A stretch of 5,485 nt of DNA, from assembly GCA_013215025.1 (NCBI GenBank), contig JABSRR010000114.1, positions 1 through 5,485 on the forward strand. Reading direction: 5' to 3'. Both the position numbers and the translations under genes were made by a program. This DNA is from Pseudomonadales bacterium (GTDB taxonomy: Bacteria; Pseudomonadota; Gammaproteobacteria; Pseudomonadales; DT-91). Below the pieces are notes generated by a model. That model did not search any database and was not told the DNA's origin. It saw only the letters and a list, made by a program, of their open reading frames with translations. Positions within the stretch are counted from its first letter, which is position 1. Each line of letters starts with the position of its first letter. Positions 1 through 5,485 of the stretch are shown piece by piece.

Positions 1-816
1 TCCTCTGGCAGCACGGCTGTATCAGAGGCGTATTTTGCACAAATGTTAGGGCTTAAATTTATTGCCGTGATGCCAAAGCAAACCGCAACCACAAAAATTG
101 CACAAATTCGCCTATACGGTGGTGAATGCCACTTCGTCGATCGCGCTGATCAGATGCACTCAGCCGCTAAAGCCCTTGCCGAGCAATGCGGTGGCTATTT
201 TATGGATCAGTTTTTGTATGCTGAGCGGGCCACTGATTGGCGTGGCAATAATAATATTGCCGAGAGCATCTTTCAGCAGATGGCCTTAGAGCCTCACCCA
301 ATACCTACAGTGATTGTCATGAGTGCAGGCACTGGCGGCACATCGGCAACCTTGGGTCGATATATTTTATACAAAGGTTACACAACTGAGTTAGTTGTCG
401 CCGACCCTGATGCCTCGGTGTATTTTGATTATTATCAGAGCCGTAATGCTTGCTTAACTGCTGCAACAGGCAGCCGAATTGAAGGCATTGGCCGGCCGCA
501 GGTAGAAGCCTCGTTTCAGCCGGATGTGATTTCGCGTATGACGAAAGTACCAGATGAAGCGAGCCTAGCAACGATGCTATGGTTAAACGAGGCGCTAGGG
601 CTCTGTGCTGGGCCATCGACCGGCACTAATTTATGGGCAGCATTACAGGAAGCAGAGCAAATGTTAGCGGCGCAGCAGCAAGGGTCTATCGTGACGGTAC
701 TTTGTGATAACGGCAGTCGCTATCAAGATAGCTATTATGATCCAATATGGCGAGATGCGCACTTCGGTGATTTATCGCCTTATCAGCAGCAGTTGCGTGG
801 TTTTTTAGCTGAATAA
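1..816 (+). CDS. PLP-dependent cysteine synthase family protein, Cds1-like (5' end outside window)
   Basis: The frame is open from base 1 and ends at TAA 814-816, giving 271 visible residues. The fragment begins SSGSTAVSEAYFAQMLGL, which is the substrate-binding loop of fold-type II PLP enzymes, so about the first quarter, including the PLP lysine, lies outside the window. Other family signatures are ERATDWRGNNNIAESIF, the phosphate-binding glycine loop SAGTGGTSATLGRY (about fragment residues 108-121), GPSTGTNLW, and the C-terminal LCDNGSRYQDSYYD. From family knowledge, this pattern fits the group containing mycobacterial Cds1, a cytosolic L-cysteine desulfhydrase that converts cysteine to H2S, pyruvate and ammonia, better than classical CysK/CysM. 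Cysteine synthase or cystathionine beta-synthase-like activity cannot be excluded. The gene converges on the sulfatase gene and is not in its operon. An internal ATG at 43 is not the real start, because conserved sequence lies upstream of it. Family assignment is firm; the exact reaction is inferred. Confidence 0.9.
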   Translation, partial: SSGSTAVSEAYFAQMLGLKFIAVMPKQTATTKIAQIRLYGGECHFVDRADQMHSAAKALAEQCGGYFMDQFLYAERATDWRGNNNIAESIFQQMALEPHPIPTVIVMSAGTGGTSATLGRYILYKGYTTELVVADPDASVYFDYYQSRNACLTAATGSRIEGIGRPQVEASFQPDVISRMTKVPDEASLATMLWLNEALGLCAGPSTGTNLWAALQEAEQMLAAQQQGSIVTVLCDNGSRYQDSYYDPIWRDAHFGDLSPYQQQLRGFLAE

Positions 817-927
817 ATCTCATCAACTATCAGTCAGACTGAAATGACTTCTTAATATCTATATAAACGTAACAGGGTTATATAACTATAACTGAGGAAG
901 GAAAAATCTGAATGCGTGGAGACGGGG

Positions 928-963
928 AAAAAATGAAAAAGCCTGTGCCAGATTGGCACAGGC
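928..963 (-). terminator. Rho-independent terminator of the sulfatase gene
   Basis: There is a perfect 10-bp inverted repeat, GCCTGTGCCA (941-950) and TGGCACAGGC (954-963), with a 3-nt loop. Read on the minus strand, it lies 12 bp after the sulfatase stop codon and is followed by a T-rich run (complement of 928-940, 11 T in 13 bases). This is a textbook intrinsic terminator for leftward transcription. On the plus strand the hairpin is not followed by a T-run, so it would be a poor terminator for the convergent cysteine enzyme gene, for which no clear terminator is seen in 817-927. Confidence 0.9.
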
Positions 964-975
964 GAAAGGCTCGGT

Positions 976-2562
976 TTATTGCATACCTTTACTCATAAAC
1001 TCATCAACAACGTTAGACATGTCGAAGGTTTTGCCACCTTGCACAGGTGGGTATTGTTTCAGAGTTTGCAGATGTTTTCCCATCAGCTCACCCATGGGTT
1101 GAATCAACCACGACACTTTTTGCAACAGATGTCCATAAGAGTCTTTATTATCAAAGGATTCCATTGGGTCCATACGAATATTAAACACTAGCGGTACGGT
1201 GCGCGGTATTAGGTTGGCATAGTAGTCTTCTTTGGTAGAAAAATGGAACTTCCATGGCCCCATGCGCACTGCAGTGAGTTTAGATTCGTAGTAGTGAAAG
1301 ATATGGTTACGGGCTGATTTTTCAGATTCGCCCATCCAGTAAGGCAGATTATTAATACCGTCGATATACTGGCGTTTCTCTTTCATCAACTTGGCTGGGG
1401 CATCCTCAACGCCCGCTGCCGCAGCTAGGCTGGTAAACATATCTTGGTGTGCCTGAATGCCGTTAAGCGTTTGCCCTGGTTTAAGCTTAGCTGGCCAACG
1501 AAGCATAGAGATCACGCGCACACCGCCCTCATAGGTGGTCATTTTCTCGCCGCGGAATGGGGTAGTTGCGCCATAGGGCCAAGAACTGTGCTCAGGGCCA
1601 TTGTCAGTTGAGTACCAAACTATGGTGTTTTCATCTAAGCCTTGTTCTTTTAGAAAATCTAACACTAAACCGATATCATGATCATGCTGCAGCATGCCTG
1701 AGCCATGGTAGTCAGCTTCAGAGGTATACTTTTCTGCAGCATAGCGCCATTTATCGTTTAAGCGCGTGTACAAATGCATTCTGGAGGTATTTAGCCAAAC
1801 AAAGAACGGTTTGCCGTCTTCTTTCGCTTGCTTCATAAATTCATGCGCTTTTGGAATAACTTCACCCTCATCGAAGTTTTTCATCCGCTCTTGAGTAAGA
1901 GGGCCGGTGTCGGTTAAGGTTTGCTTGCCGACAACGCCAAAACGTGGATCGCGGGTTGGGTCAATTTTATTCGTAGCAAAGGAGTGTACAACGCCACGGG
2001 TACCAAATTTATTTTCATAATCTTCAAGATTACCAGAATACTGTTTGGCAAAATGTTGGTAATCGCGCTGCTCTGCCTCTTCTTGCGTATTGAGGTGGTA
2101 GAGATTACCAAAAAACTCATCAAAGCCATGCACAGTAGGCAGGTGCTCGTTGCGATCGCCTAGGTGGTTTTTGCCAAAATGGCCGGTAGCGTAACCGGCG
2201 TCTTTTAATACCTCAGCAAGGCTAGGTGACTTGGCCTGCAAGCCAAGAGAGTCGCCGGGTTGTCCCACCGTGGTCATACCTGATCGAATCGGGTATTGGC
2301 CGGTAATAAATGCGGCGCGACCTGCGGTACAGGATGGCTGCGCGTAGTGGTCAGTAAAACGGATGCCCTCATTGGCAATTTTGTCGATATTCGGTGTGGT
2401 ATAGCCCATTGTGCCAAGACCGTAGGCACTGATATTTTGCCAGCCAATATCGTCGCCCCAAATCACCAAAATATTGGGTTTGTCGGCGGCCAAAACAGAG
2501 GTGCTAATAAGCAGTGAAAAACAGCAGCTGAGCAAATGCCAGCATTTTTTGATATGCAACAT
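976..2562 (-). CDS. Exported type I arylsulfatase-family sulfatase
   Basis: This 528-residue protein has the usual length for bacterial periplasmic sulfatases (S1 family, alkaline-phosphatase fold), which hydrolyse sulfate esters. Residues 1-25 are a Sec signal peptide (basic start, hydrophobic core, cleavage near TSVLA|AD). [14 protein letters not shown] carries the first metal-binding aspartates, D37 and D38. The nucleophile site is C78-T-A-G-R82 in [15 protein letters not shown], where C78 should be oxidised to formylglycine. The alanine in place of the usual proline is the C-x-A-x-R variant. Further active-site candidates are K131 and H133 ([10 protein letters not shown]), H263 (SRMHLY), D320 and N321 (STDNGPEH) and K340 (RGEK). 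The start ATG at 2562 has an AGGGA ribosome binding site 5 nt upstream (2568-2572). No sulfatase-maturating enzyme is in the window. The substrate cannot be read from sequence alone; aryl or carbohydrate sulfates are both possible. The gene follows the multihaem cytochrome on the same strand and ends at a strong terminator. Confidence 0.95.
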   Translation of the reverse strand: MLHIKKCWHLLSCCFSLLISTSVLAADKPNILVIWGDDIGWQNISAYGLGTMGYTTPNIDKIANEGIRFTDHYAQPSCTAGRAAFITGQYPIRSGMTTVGQPGDSLGLQAKSPSLAEVLKDAGYATGHFGKNHLGDRNEHLPTVHGFDEFFGNLYHLNTQEEAEQRDYQHFAKQYSGNLEDYENKFGTRGVVHSFATNKIDPTRDPRFGVVGKQTLTDTGPLTQERMKNFDEGEVIPKAHEFMKQAKEDGKPFFVWLNTSRMHLYTRLNDKWRYAAEKYTSEADYHGSGMLQHDHDIGLVLDFLKEQGLDENTIVWYSTDNGPEHSSWPYGATTPFRGEKMTTYEGGVRVISMLRWPAKLKPGQTLNGIQAHQDMFTSLAAAAGVEDAPAKLMKEKRQYIDGINNLPYWMGESEKSARNHIFHYYESKLTAVRMGPWKFHFSTKEDYYANLIPRTVPLVFNIRMDPMESFDNKDSYGHLLQKVSWLIQPMGELMGKHLQTLKQYPPVQGGKTFDMSNVVDEFMSKGMQ

Positions 2563-2598
2563 AATCGTCCCTTTGTGATAGTGGTTCCCTGAGTTGAT

Positions 2599-2627
2599 AT
2601 TAGAACATGCAGCAAAAGTTGATGCAA
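2599..2627 (-). promoter_or_regulatory. Candidate sigma70 promoter for the sulfatase gene
   Basis: On the minus strand, TTGCAT (2622-2627) and TCTAAT (2599-2604) are separated by exactly 17 bp. The -10 element matches TATAAT at 5 of 6 positions; the -35 element is weak (TTG only). Transcription would start near 2592, giving a leader of about 30 nt. If real, the sulfatase can be expressed independently of the upstream cytochrome gene. This is pattern matching only. Confidence 0.4.
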
Positions 2628-2672
2628 AATTTTACGGTAAATAGATGACAATTAGGCAAGAATGCTATGCCG

Positions 2673-2918
2673 CTAGCGTTTTAAGCCCATCAAGCTTTGT
2701 TCTAGCTGTTGTAAACCGCGATTAAAAGGGTGGTTTTTGCGTGCCTGCTTAACCACCTGCAGTGCCTGCGCGGGTTGTTGATGGCTGTTTAGCGCAACCG
2801 CATATACGTATTGATAGCGCGCATTTTCGCGCGCTAATGTAGCGGCCTGCTGTAAATGCTGTAACGCTTGCTGGTAGTTTTGCTGGCGAATATAAAATAG
2901 GCCCAGCGCATGTTGCGT
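2673..2918 (-). pseudogene. Out-of-frame C-terminal TPR tail of the multihaem cytochrome
   Basis: In the frame whose codons start at 2918, 2915 and so on, the sequence reads TQHALGLFYIRQQNYQQALQ, then a second TPR-like unit (RYQYVYAVALNSHQQPAQAL) and ends SLMGLKR at TAG 2673-2675: 81 residues. This is a clean continuation of the TPR that stops at AIALHPNQQQ in the main frame (codon CAA at 2918-2920). One missing base near 2918-2930, in the minus-strand run CAGCAGCAACGCAAC, explains the break; with one base restored the protein would be 824 residues. There is no X-XXY-YYZ slippery heptamer at the junction, so programmed frameshifting is unlikely. A true deletion and a sequencing or assembly error are both possible. 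All eight haem sites are upstream and unaffected. Confidence 0.85.
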
Positions 2919-5146
2919 TGCTGCTGATTCGGATGTAGGGCAATCGCCTGATCTAGCCAGATACCTTCCTGCTTTGGCTGCTGCAGTAGTCGATACAGTT
3001 CAGCCATGCTTAAGAGCGCTGCCTCATGTTGTGGTAAAATTACCAGTGCCTGCTTTAGTGCCTGTTCAGCCTGATTCAAGTCATTTAATCCAATGTAAAG
3101 GTTCGCCAAGGCTAGCTGCGCCGATGGCATATCGGCCTGCGCTTGTTGCATGGCTTGATATTCCGCTAATACAGCAGATAGCTGCTGTTGCTCGGCGTTT
3201 GATAAGCGCGCGATAGGCAGTTCAGCCAGCAGCTCGGCTGCTGCCATGCGAACCGACTTGGTCGGATCTTGACTCAGCCGCAGTAAGTCGATGCGTTGAG
3301 CGGGCGGTAAATACGAGAGTGAGCGCACAGCCGCTGCGCGAATCATTGGGCTTGTATGTTGCAGCATTGCTAGACTGCTATGATAAGCCTCGCTAGAAGG
3401 AAATTGCTGCAGTTCTAATAAGGCGCTCGCGCGTTTAATGTCAGGCTGCTTTGGGTTGTGGATCAGTGCAATCAGCGCTGTAAGTGCGGCGGGGTCTCCT
3501 TGTCGGCTGGCATGCATGGTTTTACTGTAATCAACATCTAGGCCTTGTTGAAAATGCTGCTGGTTAGGCCATTGCTGACGTGCTTTGACGGCCCAGTCAA
3601 CCGACTTATCTTGATGACAGGCGTTGCAGCTATTTTCAATGCCTAAGGCTTGGCTTAATTCAGGGTGCGGTATAGAGAAGCTGTGGTCACGTCGTGCATC
3701 GACCCCCATATAGGTTTTTGCAGGCATATGGCAGTCAACGCAGAAGCTGCCGGCGGTGCCAACTTGATGCTGATGATGACTGCTTTGCTGGTAATGTTCG
3801 GCTTGATGGCATTGCAAGCACACCGCCTGACTGCCGCCTCTGACTTTACCGCTGTGCGGCGAGTGACAGTCTGTGCAAACCACGCCAGCTTGCGCCATTT
3901 TACTTTGTAAAAACGAGCCATAGACAAACACTTCGTCATCAATATAGCCGTCTACGCGATAAAAATGAGGCTCTAGCAGGCGTAAATCGAACTGATCGGC
4001 GAATGGGCGTGAAACATCGATAGCCTGGTTAGAAAGCTCACTACGTAGCGCGTGGCAGGCGGCACAGGTCTCAACTTGCTGCTGTGGCTGCTGTTGATCA
4101 AGCCGATGCGCGATAGTGCTGTTGTCTTTAAAGCGCCACTCACCTCGGTCTTGTAAGGTTAAAATAGCCTTGTCTGTATTATTGCTCTCACCAGCATTAA
4201 AGCTGTTTGCCCATTCAAGGTGCGCTGACGCTGGGCCATGACAGGCCTCGCAGGCAACATTATGTTCGCTGAATTGGCTGTTAAACTGATTATGCTTAGC
4301 GTCATAATGTTTCACCAGCTGAGTGGAGTGACAGCTGGCACAGCGGCTATTCCAGTTTTGAAACGCGCCGGTCCAATGCAGTGCATGATTGGCATCAATA
4401 GCGGTTTGTTGTTGCGGGTCTTGTTGCTCATCTTCTGGGTATAAATGGAACCAGCGTTGACCGCCCTCAGCTATAGGGCGATTATCCCAGTTAATGCTTA
4501 ATACCTGATAGCGGCCGTTAGGCATGGCGATTAAGTATTGCTGCAGTGGTTCAATGCCAAAGGTATAGGCAACTTTAAACCGTTCAAGTTTACCTTCTTT
4601 GTTATCGGTAGTGACAAAATACTCGTCACCTTCCATGCTAAAACGGTGCTTTAAACCATTGTAAACAAATGCTGTATTATTGAAGTTGGCCACCACCGTG
4701 CGCTTGTTGGCCGGCTGCATCGAATGAAAGTGGTGAGATTGCTGCCATTCCTTATACGCCTCGCTATGGCAACTTTGACAGGCCTTGCTGCCAACATACT
4801 CTTTGCCAAGCTGGTGATTTGCGCTGAGCGTATTTGTTAGGCTGTCTGACGCGACAGCGAAACTGGCCCAGATGCCGGCCACAGAAAGTATAATGGGCAA
4901 TATATTGAGAAATACATTGAGCAATGGATTAAGTAATGGATTGAGCAATAATTGTAGCCTTGGTTTTGGCAGAGGCTTTCTCAGTAATTGTGCAAATAGT
5001 TCTGCAAATACTTCTGCCAAAAACGGGGCAAATAGCCTTGCCAAAATACCTTGTCTCAACCGGTAACTAAACCGGTAACCAAGCCGGTAACTAAGCCAGT
5101 ATAAAAACCGGTGCAATCCTGCTGCTTTATTGCCTACATCGCTCAT
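2834..5146 (-). CDS. Octahaem cytochrome c with HEAT and TPR regions; C-terminus frameshifted
   Basis: The uninterrupted frame gives 770 residues with eight CxxCH haem c sites at residues 123, 269, 299, 361, 424, 443, 469 and 507. The haem region fits the cytochrome c554 / doubled-CxxCH group, with landmarks YVGSKACQSCH, EGGQRWFHLYP, LHWTGAFQNWNSRCASCH, VYGSFLQSKM and CVDCHMPAKTYMGVD. It is followed by HEAT-like helices (about 547-645) and TPR repeats (about 674-740). It should be exported by Sec, loaded with haem by the Ccm system, and act in electron transfer in the periplasm; partner and substrate are unknown. No CxxCK site is present, which argues against an NrfA- or OTR-type active site. 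A hydrophobic segment at 76-98 ends in AVA|S, a good signal peptidase site, but is preceded by an unusual 75-residue lead built from 12-bp repeats. ATG 5146 is chosen because it is the first ATG after an in-frame TGA, no other ATG occurs before M143, and a good promoter lies just upstream; its ribosome binding site is weak. From about residue 744 the frame is wrong: the final 27 residues do not look like TPR, while the correct continuation is in another frame down to 2673. Confidence 0.9.
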   Translation of the reverse strand: MSDVGNKAAGLHRFLYWLSYRLGYRFSYRLRQGILARLFAPFLAEVFAELFAQLLRKPLPKPRLQLLLNPLLNPLLNVFLNILPIILSVAGIWASFAVASDSLTNTLSANHQLGKEYVGSKACQSCHSEAYKEWQQSHHFHSMQPANKRTVVANFNNTAFVYNGLKHRFSMEGDEYFVTTDNKEGKLERFKVAYTFGIEPLQQYLIAMPNGRYQVLSINWDNRPIAEGGQRWFHLYPEDEQQDPQQQTAIDANHALHWTGAFQNWNSRCASCHSTQLVKHYDAKHNQFNSQFSEHNVACEACHGPASAHLEWANSFNAGESNNTDKAILTLQDRGEWRFKDNSTIAHRLDQQQPQQQVETCAACHALRSELSNQAIDVSRPFADQFDLRLLEPHFYRVDGYIDDEVFVYGSFLQSKMAQAGVVCTDCHSPHSGKVRGGSQAVCLQCHQAEHYQQSSHHQHQVGTAGSFCVDCHMPAKTYMGVDARRDHSFSIPHPELSQALGIENSCNACHQDKSVDWAVKARQQWPNQQHFQQGLDVDYSKTMHASRQGDPAALTALIALIHNPKQPDIKRASALLELQQFPSSEAYHSSLAMLQHTSPMIRAAAVRSLSYLPPAQRIDLLRLSQDPTKSVRMAAAELLAELPIARLSNAEQQQLSAVLAEYQAMQQAQADMPSAQLALANLYIGLNDLNQAEQALKQALVILPQHEAALLSMAELYRLLQQPKQEGIWLDQAIALHPNQQQRNMRWAYFIFASKTTSKRYSIYSRPLH
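4898..4957. repeat. 12-bp tandem repeat tract A, five degenerate copies
   Basis: Five units of 12 bp follow one another: CAATATATTGAG, AAATACATTGAG, CAATGGATTAAG, TAATGGATTGAG and CAATAATTGTAG. It lies inside the cytochrome gene and encodes on the minus strand a four-residue periodic stretch (LLLN-PLLN-PLLN-VFLN) that runs into the hydrophobic signal segment. Confidence 0.85.
4991..5050. repeat. 12-bp tandem repeat tract B, five degenerate copies
   Basis: Five units of 12 bp: TGCAAATAGTTC, TGCAAATACTTC, TGCCAAAAACGG, GGCAAATAGCCT and TGCCAAAATACC. On the minus strand it encodes a four-residue periodic, hydrophobic and amphipathic-looking stretch (ILA-RLFA-PFLA-EVFA-ELFA) in the N-terminal lead of the cytochrome. 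The unit sequence differs from the tracts on either side but the period is the same. Confidence 0.85.
5058..5113. repeat. 12-bp tandem repeat tract C, four and two-thirds copies
   Basis: Units AACCGGTAACTA, AACCGGTAACCA, AGCCGGTAACTA, AGCCAGTATAAA and a partial AACCGGTG. It is the best conserved of the three tracts. On the minus strand it encodes the YWLS-YRLG-YRFS-YRLR stretch right after the first dozen residues of the cytochrome. Each unit is four codons, so gain or loss of units keeps the frame. Confidence 0.9.
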
Positions 5147-5181
5147 GCTTACATCAATGTGATCAATTCCCTGTAGGCATC

Positions 5182-5209
5182 ATTTTAACCATAAGCGAGG
5201 CGTTGTGAA
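5182..5209 (-). promoter_or_regulatory. Candidate sigma70 promoter for the multihaem cytochrome
   Basis: On the minus strand, TTCACA (5204-5209; 5 of 6 to TTGACA) and TAAAAT (5182-5187; 5 of 6 to TATAAT) are separated by 16 bp. Transcription would start near 5175, about 29 nt before ATG 5146. This supports the long N-terminal start rather than one inside the repeat tracts. An AGGGAA stretch (5167-5172) lies about 20 nt before the ATG, too far to be a normal ribosome binding site. Confidence 0.6.
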
Positions 5210-5281
5210 AGCTGCTTTAACCAGATTACAATAGCTTGGCAGTCACTTAACTGTTGATTAACGGCCTATTTGCAGCTTATT

Positions 5282-5341
5282 AATAGCCTATCAATATCAA
5301 CTCAATCTTCGCTCAATTAGCCTTATCATATTTAGGCTATT
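5282..5341. repeat. 9-bp perfect inverted repeat in the divergent intergenic region
   Basis: AATAGCCTA (5282-5290) and TAGGCTATT (5333-5341) are exact reverse complements separated by 42 bp. The left arm also contains GCCTAT, which occurs again at 5264-5269, 22 bp away (about two helical turns). The arrangement could bind a regulator between the two divergent genes, or form a loose stem in the leader of the rightward gene. It could also be chance in AT-rich DNA. Confidence 0.35.
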
Positions 5342-5366
5342 GTTTAGGTTTTATAGCGACTGGCAG

Positions 5367-5485
5367 ATGAATATAAGTCGCTTCGTTCAGCGTGTTTTTA
5401 TTAGTGTCTGGATGTTTTTGTCAGGAACTTTTTCAGCGATTCAGCATCTTATCAATCGTCCATTATTGATAGGTGAAACAGATGT
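5367..5485 (+). CDS. Start of an unrecognised gene with hydrophobic N-terminus (3' end outside window)
   Basis: From ATG 5367 the frame stays open to the window edge: 39 full codons beginning MNISRFVQRVFISVWMFLSG and continuing through TFSAIQHL to a more polar stretch ending GETD. Two arginines followed by a hydrophobic run (about residues 10-24) look like a signal peptide or an N-terminal membrane anchor; no clear A-x-A cleavage site is visible. The nearest in-frame upstream stop is TAA 5259-5261, and a TTG at 5340 is the only other obvious start. The ribosome binding site is weak. I do not recognise the family from this short piece. It is divergent from the cytochrome gene and shares the 220-bp intergenic region with it. 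Confidence 0.5.
   Translation, partial: MNISRFVQRVFISVWMFLSGTFSAIQHLINRPLLIGETD

Noticed and set aside
824..890. Short palindromes (TCAGT-CAG-ACTGA; GTTATATAAC) after the cysteine enzyme gene
   Set aside because: Stems are only 5-6 bp, AT-rich, and not followed by a T-run, so they do not qualify as a terminator.
912..998. A 28-codon plus-strand reading frame from ATG 912, preceded by GAGGAAGGA
   Set aside because: It runs straight through the sulfatase terminator hairpin and into the antisense of the sulfatase C-terminus; the coding look is better explained by the hairpin and A-rich tract.
2905..2935. Programmed -1 ribosomal frameshift in the cytochrome gene
   Set aside because: No slippery heptamer and no convincing downstream stem was found at the junction; a simple one-base deletion or sequence error is more economical.
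2749..2943. Minus-strand 64-codon frame overlapping the cytochrome tail
   Set aside because: It is neither the main cytochrome frame nor the frame that restores TPR sequence, and its product shows no repeat or family pattern.
4872..5066. Plus-strand open frame with a repeated SNGL/SAN-type pattern
   Set aside because: It is the antisense shadow of the 12-bp repeats; a period of 12 without stops leaves both strands open. The minus strand continues into a convincing cytochrome.
4898..5113. CRISPR array
   Set aside because: Units are 12 bp, contiguous and without spacers; this is a coding tandem repeat, not a CRISPR.
5153..5167. FNR-like half-sites (TTGAT) in the cytochrome leader
   Set aside because: The two TTGAT copies are direct, not inverted as in the FNR box TTGAT-N4-ATCAA, and they lie downstream of the predicted transcription start.

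Overview
The window looks like chromosomal DNA of a marine-type gammaproteobacterium. This is an inference from moderate GC, gammaproteobacterial-looking proteins (glutamine-rich, Sec-exported), and an arylsulfatase next to a multihaem cytochrome c; no taxonomic marker is present. There are four genes, two of them cut by the window edges, and no RNA gene, insertion sequence, CRISPR array or phage gene that I can support.

Layout: (1) 1-816, plus strand, is the C-terminal three quarters of a PLP-dependent cysteine synthase-fold enzyme that most resembles the Cds1-type L-cysteine desulfhydrase group. (2) 817-975 is a short convergent gap holding a strong Rho-independent terminator for the minus-strand gene. 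(3) 976-2562, minus strand, is an exported type I sulfatase with a CTAGR formylglycine site. (4) 2563-2672 is a 110-bp gap with a plausible sulfatase promoter. (5) 2673-5146, minus strand, is a large eight-haem cytochrome c with HEAT and TPR regions. Its reading frame is broken near 2918 by an apparent single-base deletion, so the last 81 residues lie in another frame. Its first ~90 codons are built from three different tracts of 12-bp tandem repeats. (6) 5147-5366 is a divergent intergenic region with a good sigma70-like promoter for the cytochrome and a 9-bp inverted repeat. (7) 5367-5485, plus strand, is the start of an unrecognised gene with a hydrophobic N-terminus.

The cytochrome and sulfatase are co-directional and 110 bp apart, so partial co-transcription is possible, although the sulfatase has its own candidate promoter and ribosome binding site. 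Both products should act in the periplasm. The cysteine-degrading enzyme is convergent and separately transcribed. All three touch sulfur or redox metabolism, but nothing in the sequence proves a shared pathway. The two features most worth a second look are the repeat-built N-terminus of the cytochrome and the frameshift in its TPR tail.
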